Positions 31,795 through 36,508 of a stretch of 36,508 nucleotides of DNA are shown piece after piece. Source of the stretch: a virus; the IMG/VR virus record IMGVR_UViG_3300042516_004946, positions 1 through 36,508 of that record, one strand, 5' to 3'. How positions within the stretch are numbered: the first letter of the stretch is position 1; each line of letters begins with the position of its first letter. The notes under the pieces were generated by a model. That model was not told the origin of the DNA and made no database searches. It saw nothing but the letters and a program-made list of their open reading frames with translations. Both the position numbers and the translations under genes were made by a program.

Positions 31795-33537
31795 TTGGCC
31801 GCATTAGCTGATGCTATGAGAATATATGGGCTTGGTGGAGATAACAATCAAGGGCGTGTTATGTCTTTGCCCGTAGAAATACTAACATCAGCAGAACCGG
31901 GGTCTCTACAAAAAATAGGTGGTGGAATATCAAGATCAGTAATATCAGAAGTAAAAGATATTTTAGGTCGAATGATTAGTGGGTTGCGAAAATTTAATGA
32001 TGAAAAAGAAGATCAGAGAATTGTATTAGAGCGTATACGAACCAATGAAGAAGAATCAATAAGAGAAAGATTAATCAGACCACCTGTTGATAATAAAATT
32101 GTAGAACGCATAGAAAATGAAACACCGCAGCAAACAGAGCAGGATGGTATTTTAGGTCAATTTGCTGCTTTAAGAGATATTCTACGCAAAATATTTGGTG
32201 TAGGAAGAATATTCATAACTATAGTTGCAGCTGCCGCGCGAGCAATTGGTAGATTACTTTCAACATTAAGTGGTCTAGCAACGGGTTATGCATTATTGCG
32301 GAGGGTATTAAATGCATTAAGAGGTAACCCGAGGTTTAGATTATTGCGCGGACTTGGTGGTATAGTCTCAGGAGTTGCTGCCGGTGCTGGTGCAATTGCT
32401 ATAGGTAGAGAATTGCTTGGTGGTGGTGAAGAAAGAACACCATCACCAGTGGCCGCAGCACCTTCTACACCAAGCACACCTTCTACACCAAGCACACCTT
32501 CTACACCAAGTGGAGCTGGTAGAAGAGGTGCACCAACAGGTGGACCTTCAACAACATTTGCATCTGAAGTTGTTGAAGGTGAAGGTCGAAGAAATACCCA
32601 AGGTATTATGCTGGATATACCACCTGAAGGTAGAGGTTTATTAGATGCTATTGCTGTACCAGAAAGTGCTGGTAGATACAATATAATTTTTGGTGGTCAG
32701 ACCTTTTCTGATTTTTCTGATCACCCTAGAGTTGATGTCAGAATACCTAGCGGACCTAATGCAAATAGAACTTCAAGTGCCGCTGGCAGATATCAATTTA
32801 TTAAGGGTACATGGGATAGTATATCAAGAAAATATGGACTATCTGATTTTAGTCCTGAAAATCAAGATAGAGCTGCTTGGTATCTAGCGCAAGAAGATTA
32901 CAAGTCAAGAACCAGAAGGGATCTTTATACAGATCTACGTGAAGGTAGATTGCAAGAAGTATCAATTGCTCTTAGTCGAACTTGGACTTCACTTGCTGGC
33001 GGGATTGAAGCACAGGCATCAGGAACAGGATCAAGATTTCAAACAAATTATCAATCTGGTTTATCGGCTGGTAGAGAACAGATAGAAGCATCTCAAAGAG
33101 TTGCAGAAAATAGACGTACTCAAGATTCAGCCGAATTAGTTAGAATAACTGAAGCCAATCAACAACAAACTAGACCAGAAGGGTCAACAAGACCTCAAGA
33201 TTCATCTGAACCAACTAGACCTCAAGGTGCGCCTGAACCAACTAGACCTCAAGGTGCGCCTGAACCAACTAGACCTCAAGGTGCGCCTGAACCAACTAGG
33301 CAACAAGAACGAACTGAAATAGATATGGCAATGGGTCTAGTTGGTTCAGGTCAAGAAAATAGACGACCTATGATCGAAAATGTGCAACAAGTAGCACAAA
33401 CTCCTGGTGCATTATCACCGCAGCAATTACAACCATCATCACAAATACCAGCAACAATAACAGCGGGCGCAGAATCAACTCCAACCGATGTAATAATTTT
33501 ACCTTTGCTGGTAGAAGGACCTCAAACAAATGCCTAA
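31795..33537 (+). CDS. Structural protein with GH104 tail lysozyme domain
   Basis: Virion protein of 580 residues, likely hub- or tape-measure-associated, that cuts peptidoglycan at entry. Residues 1-130 are charged and helical; 130-170 and 180-205 are hydrophobic, membrane-like segments; 215-245 is a Thr-Pro-Ser linker. About 280-425 is a lambda-R-like lysozyme (GH104): [20 protein letters not shown] with catalytic-type Glu290, [29 protein letters not shown] and [20 protein letters not shown]. The tail contains three 9-residue repeats (PTRPQGAPE) and low-complexity Gln/Pro. The start is TTG immediately after the previous stop, with AGGA 10 bases upstream; the ATG at 31816 lacks a site. It overlaps the next gene by 8 bases. 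gp5 here lacks the lysozyme. Confidence 0.78.
   Translation: MAALADAMRIYGLGGDNNQGRVMSLPVEILTSAEPGSLQKIGGGISRSVISEVKDILGRMISGLRKFNDEKEDQRIVLERIRTNEEESIRERLIRPPVDNKIVERIENETPQQTEQDGILGQFAALRDILRKIFGVGRIFITIVAAAARAIGRLLSTLSGLATGYALLRRVLNALRGNPRFRLLRGLGGIVSGVAAGAGAIAIGRELLGGGEERTPSPVAAAPSTPSTPSTPSTPSTPSGAGRRGAPTGGPSTTFASEVVEGEGRRNTQGIMLDIPPEGRGLLDAIAVPESAGRYNIIFGGQTFSDFSDHPRVDVRIPSGPNANRTSSAAGRYQFIKGTWDSISRKYGLSDFSPENQDRAAWYLAQEDYKSRTRRDLYTDLREGRLQEVSIALSRTWTSLAGGIEAQASGTGSRFQTNYQSGLSAGREQIEASQRVAENRRTQDSAELVRITEANQQQTRPEGSTRPQDSSEPTRPQGAPEPTRPQGAPEPTRPQGAPEPTRQQERTEIDMAMGLVGSGQENRRPMIENVQQVAQTPGALSPQQLQPSSQIPATITAGAESTPTDVIILPLLVEGPQTNA
32461..32510 (+). repeat. 18-base tandem repeat (Thr-Pro-Ser linker)
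   Basis: CCTTCTACACCAAGCACA occurs at 32461-32478 and 32479-32496, with a partial third copy. It encodes the PSTPST linker just before the lysozyme domain. Confidence 0.85.
33211..33291 (+). repeat. 27-base tandem repeat, three identical copies
   Basis: A 27-base unit beginning CCAACTAGACCTCAAGG occurs at 33211-33237, 33238-33264 and 33265-33291 without any difference, with partial flanking copies. It encodes PTRPQGAPE. Exact identity suggests recent expansion; copy number could vary without breaking the frame. Confidence 0.92.
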
Positions 33538-35692
33538 TCTAACCGAATTGATGAATAAGATAGGCACCGATGTCATCTATGATGAGAGAACTCAGCGGTT
33601 TCATGATTTAACTAAAAATTATCGTATGACCAGAGAACCGGCAAGTGGTGTATTTGGTACTATGACAAGAAGTGGTTCTGCAATACCAGCAAATGCTAAT
33701 GCTGCTAGTGGATCAACCGTAAACAAATATGTTCCTATATCAGTATTTGAAGAATTCAAAAGAGATATTTACGGATTTATCTCACAAATAGCAACTTTTG
33801 CGAAAGATGGTCTTGCGGAAATTCAGAGATCAGTTAGGGTGCAAGAAAGAGATTATGATCTCTTAGTTGATGCTGAACGCAAAGCAAGAGAACAACAACT
33901 TGAGACCAATATGGCTAATTCCGAGATAAAACCAAAAGAAAGACGAATTGAAAGAATTAGACCTTCTGGTTCATCTGGACTCGGTCTTTTAGAATTTCTC
34001 GCAATAGGTGCTATAGTATCAACATTAACTGCTGCCATGACTATGACACCGGAGCAAATAGTCGATCTTGGAAGATCGATAGATCAATTTGTCGAAAGAG
34101 TTAGATCTGTAGCAACCGCAATATCAGAAGCATCAGATATTATAACGACCATTATTACAGGTTTGGGTGTTATTTTAGCGGGTGCGGGTGCATTAAGCTT
34201 AGTAAATAGATTAATGGATGGTAAAACCCCACCACCTGCTGGACCTGGACCGAGACAACCTGGACCCACAACACCATCTCAACCTCGACCAGGTCCTTCA
34301 TCTCCACCATCAATGCCTTCTGCCGCAAGTGCCGCAGGCACAGCGGCCGCTGGTGCAGCTACTGCAGGTATTGCAGGTGCAGCTGCTGGATCTCAAACCA
34401 CACCACCAAGGGCCCCACCGCCACCAGTAGCACCCCCACCACCTCCTCCACCACCCCCCCCTCCGGCATCAAGACCACCAGTGACACCACCGCCGGCACC
34501 AACAAACCGTTTTGGTGCGCTTGGTGTTCCATTACCAGATCCGCCGCGAGGTCCTACACCACCGCCGGCACCACCAAGACCACCAGTGGCACCAGTGACA
34601 CCAGTGACACCACCGCCGGCACCACCAAGACCACCAGTGGCACCAGTGACACCACCGCCGGCACCACCAAGACCACCAGTGGCACCAGAGCTAAAAGCTA
34701 ATGCTGCCGAAAGATTAGCACCTGGAACTCCTACGCAAACACAAACACCATCTACTCAAGAAGCACCAAAAGCCGGTGAACCTACTAGAGCAGGTAATCG
34801 TTTTTCACGCATAATACGTTCGGCTCCAGCATTAGCAGCATTATTGGAATCAATTAATGCATACCAACAGATTGATAATCTTTCAGAACGTAGAGATAAT
34901 CAGGAAATAACAGAAGAAGTTTATAAAGAAGAAGTCATCAATGTCATAGCAAGAGCAATTGGAGCTGTAGCAGTAGGATCTGCTGGAGCTGCTTTGGGTG
35001 GTATGATTGGTAGTATGATGACACCTGGAGTTGGTACTCTGCTTGGTGCAATTGCTGGTGGTATGATGGGTGCAGAGCTTGGAGCTGATGCTGGTGAAAG
35101 ACTGGCCAATACTAGAATCGGTAGAATGATCGGAAATGCAGTATATGGTTCGTTTTTCTCAAGCGAGGCTCCTATACAACCTATACAGCGAATAGTTATG
35201 TTTAGGAGATCGGGTGAAAATATAGAAAATGAATTATCAAATAGACTAAGAGCACTTTCGGAAGAAAGGGCTCAAAGGGTCACATCAACAGAGCAAGCCG
35301 TAGATATTGTAGATACTGCTATAACCGAAGGCAGAATTACGGAAAGACAAGGATCACAAATCCGTGAAGCAATAGGGCAATCCGGTAATTATAATAATAT
35401 TAGAATGGGCGATATTGAAGTTGCAATAGAACAACTTCAAGCTTCAAGAGAAGGTACTGGGGAAACTCTAAGAGTGGGTACAGATCGCGGGGGTAGAGTT
35501 ATTGTTCTACCACCGACGCCTATGCCCACTCAACGCCCAACTGAAAATAGAGCCAATCCTAGAGGAAATCCTAGAGGGAATAATTCCAATCCAGGAAGAG
35601 GCTCTAGTGTTAGCGACCTTCAAACCAGAAATCGTGATGCATCTTTAGCTGCCGCTCAAGAGCAAGCCAATTTTATGGTGCATGGGGCATAA
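33530..35692 (+). CDS. Hydrophobic Pro-rich structural protein, candidate tape measure/hub
   Basis: Unknown virion protein of 720 residues. Residues 65-140 are a charged helical part. About 151-171 and 204-225 are membrane-like spans ([36 protein letters not shown]). About 232-405 is a Pro/Ala/Thr linker with a run of prolines and three copies of [11 protein letters not shown]. About 475-520 is a glycine-zipper segment ([38 protein letters not shown]). The C-terminal 170 residues are helical, then Asn/Arg/Gly-rich. The position after gp26, gp51-like and the lysozyme protein, where T4 has 27-28-29, and the pore-like segments suggest a tape measure or membrane-inserting hub protein. No family is recognised. 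Its stop codon lies in the loop of a hairpin. Confidence 0.66.
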   Translation: MPNLTELMNKIGTDVIYDERTQRFHDLTKNYRMTREPASGVFGTMTRSGSAIPANANAASGSTVNKYVPISVFEEFKRDIYGFISQIATFAKDGLAEIQRSVRVQERDYDLLVDAERKAREQQLETNMANSEIKPKERRIERIRPSGSSGLGLLEFLAIGAIVSTLTAAMTMTPEQIVDLGRSIDQFVERVRSVATAISEASDIITTIITGLGVILAGAGALSLVNRLMDGKTPPPAGPGPRQPGPTTPSQPRPGPSSPPSMPSAASAAGTAAAGAATAGIAGAAAGSQTTPPRAPPPPVAPPPPPPPPPPPASRPPVTPPPAPTNRFGALGVPLPDPPRGPTPPPAPPRPPVAPVTPVTPPPAPPRPPVAPVTPPPAPPRPPVAPELKANAAERLAPGTPTQTQTPSTQEAPKAGEPTRAGNRFSRIIRSAPALAALLESINAYQQIDNLSERRDNQEITEEVYKEEVINVIARAIGAVAVGSAGAALGGMIGSMMTPGVGTLLGAIAGGMMGAELGADAGERLANTRIGRMIGNAVYGSFFSSEAPIQPIQRIVMFRRSGENIENELSNRLRALSEERAQRVTSTEQAVDIVDTAITEGRITERQGSQIREAIGQSGNYNNIRMGDIEVAIEQLQASREGTGETLRVGTDRGGRVIVLPPTPMPTQRPTENRANPRGNPRGNNSNPGRGSSVSDLQTRNRDASLAAAQEQANFMVHGA
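34558..34687 (+). repeat. Pro-rich coding repeat, three copies
   Basis: About 40-base units containing CACCGCCGGCACCACCAAGA repeat three times and encode [11 protein letters not shown] with a variable VTPVT, VT or EL end. An eight-C tract lies upstream at 34454-34461 in the same linker. Confidence 0.82.
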
Positions 35693-35700
35693 GCCCCATG
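35681..35700. terminator. Hairpin between convergent genes, probable bidirectional terminator
   Basis: Perfect 8-base stem CATGGGGC (35681-35688) / GCCCCATG (35693-35700) with loop ATAA; the loop holds the stop codon of the plus-strand gene. The minus-strand gp32 stop lies 4 bases to the right, so the hairpin sits at the end of both transcripts. There is no strong T-run on either side, so termination efficiency is uncertain. Confidence 0.55.
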
Positions 35701-35704
35701 CTTA

Positions 35705-36508
35705 TCAATCGTCCTGAGCCAGACGCTCAAAAAGATTGATATCAGAGTCATCTTCCCAAGGCGGGCGAGCCGAACCACGCGCAGTAGGAGCTTCAGCAGT
35801 ACGAGCCTTGGTCTCGGCCAGCGCGCGCGCGGCAGGGCGCTCCTCGCGCGTATCATCCTCATCACTATCACGACGACGAGGTGCGCTGCTCTCATTGAGC
35901 ACCTTATCGAGGCGAGCCTTCAGTTCATCATAGCTCTTGAATTGATCAGGAGCAACAAAGGCCTGAAGCTTATGTTGAGAATTCCAGATGCGCTCCAGCT
36001 CCGAATCATCGGCAGACAGAGGCTCTGAACGATCAAACTCGGACTTGTCGTAGTTACGATAACCTTCGACATTACGGATCTTCAGCTTGAAGTTCGCACC
36101 AGCCCAGAAATCGAAGGGATTAACCGCCTTCTCATCCTCAAACTGAGGCGTCATCAGTTCGTTGATCTTGTCGAAAATCTTCTTACCAAACTTGAACAGC
36201 TTGACCTTACCCTCATTCTGAGGATTAGAAGGGTCCTTGACGATATAGACGTTAGCAATGTAAGAAAGGCGACGCTTCTGCTTGCGCGCGACTTCCTTGT
36301 CCTTATCGCTACCGCTATTCCACAGCTTGGAATTCATTTCAGCGACAGGATCCTTCTGACCGAGAGTCGTCAGAGAGTTTTCGATATACCAACCACCCGG
36401 GCCCTGGAAACCGTGCGACCAGATGCGAACCCAAGGCAGGTCTTCACCCTTAGCAGCAGGAAGGAATCGAATGACGGCATAACCGTTGCCAGCCTTATCA
36501 ACCTCAGG
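35705..36508 (-). CDS. 32: Single-stranded DNA-binding protein gp32 (5' end outside window)
   Basis: Coats ssDNA in phage replication, recombination and repair. The visible 267 residues run off the right edge in frame; the first inner Met is not the start. The core block reads IWSHGFQGPGGWYIENSLTT, then LWNSG, VARKQKRRLSYIANVYIVKD, PSNPQNEGKVKLFKFGKKIF and DKINELM, matching the OB-fold of T4 gp32. The C-terminus is a long acidic/basic linker and an acidic end (WEDDSDINLFERLAQDD), the partner-binding tail. There is no Cys at all, so the zinc site (His-Cys3 in T4) is missing. GC content is higher than in the structural genes. It converges with the late block. Confidence 0.94.
   Translation of the reverse strand, partial: PEVDKAGNGYAVIRFLPAAKGEDLPWVRIWSHGFQGPGGWYIENSLTTLGQKDPVAEMNSKLWNSGSDKDKEVARKQKRRLSYIANVYIVKDPSNPQNEGKVKLFKFGKKIFDKINELMTPQFEDEKAVNPFDFWAGANFKLKIRNVEGYRNYDKSEFDRSEPLSADDSELERIWNSQHKLQAFVAPDQFKSYDELKARLDKVLNESSAPRRRDSDEDDTREERPAARALAETKARTAEAPTARGSARPPWEDDSDINLFERLAQDD

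Noticed and set aside
35656-35933. Arg/Ser-rich open frames in other frames at the gp32 3' end
   Set aside because: They result from the high GC of gp32's linker; the gp32 frame is certain from its conserved core.
1-36508. Prophage or mobile element signs (integrase, att sites, insertion sequences) and tRNA genes
   Set aside because: None was recognised; all genes fit a lytic T4-like late region, though tRNA detection by eye is not exhaustive.
1-36508. Avoidance of GANTC (CcrM) sites as a clue to an alphaproteobacterial host
   Set aside because: GATTC/GAATC sites are present (for example near 286 and 1277), so no avoidance is seen and no host can be inferred from it.

Overview
The window is part of the late (virion structure) region of a T4-like contractile-tailed phage (Caudoviricetes, myovirus morphology). 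The evidence is a near-complete run of T4-type genes in T4 order: 48, 53, 27-like, 5, 25, 6, 7, 8, then 13, 14, 15, 16 and 17 on the minus strand, and 4, 2-like, 54-like, 26 and 51-like on the plus strand, with gp32 at the right edge. The sequence types (a DUF4815 giant structural protein, gp5 without a lysozyme insert, a 58-residue gp51-like ORF, gp32 without zinc cysteines) resemble the T4-like phages of cyanobacteria and alphaproteobacteria more than T4 itself. The host cannot be read from the window. The 3TM-type holin is common in alphaproteobacterial elements, but that is only a hint. Base composition is AT-rich (about 40% GC by eye), lowest in the 4.1-6.1 kb genes and clearly higher in gp32.

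Layout. Transcription of the main block runs right to left from about 28.9 kb. First comes a baseplate block: gp48 tube cap, gp53, hub gp27-like, gp5 spike, an unknown protein, gp25, gp6, gp7 with a C-terminal beta-propeller, and gp8. Next comes a 2270-residue DUF4815 protein, a small coiled-coil protein, a fibre-like protein and a fibre built of 81 aromatic tetrapeptides (7.9-17.2 kb), in the place of T4 genes 9-12/wac. An accessory cluster follows (4.1-7.9 kb): three DxD glycosyltransferase-like proteins, a 2OG-oxygenase-like protein and a methyltransferase-like protein; one glycosyltransferase gene is inverted. Two small membrane proteins (holin type) come next, then the neck and packaging genes 13-17 (gp17 is cut by the left edge).

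A second block runs left to right from 28.9 kb: gp4, a gp2-like protein, a gp54-like tube initiator, gp26, a 58-residue gp51-like ORF, a 580-residue protein with a GH104 lysozyme domain, and a 720-residue hydrophobic, proline-rich protein. The last two sit where a tape measure is expected. The block ends at a hairpin shared with convergent gp32.

Most notable points: a textbook T TTT TTT slippery heptamer at the end of gp26, in the correct phase to fuse it to the next ORF, like the tail-assembly chaperones of other tailed phages; the tetrapeptide fibre next to sugar-transfer genes; transfer of the tail lysozyme from gp5 to another structural gene; a beta-propeller on gp7; and a palindromic Shine-Dalgarno sequence serving two divergent genes. 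No tRNA, CRISPR array, integrase or insertion sequence was seen, and no gene-free stretch exceeds 60 bases.
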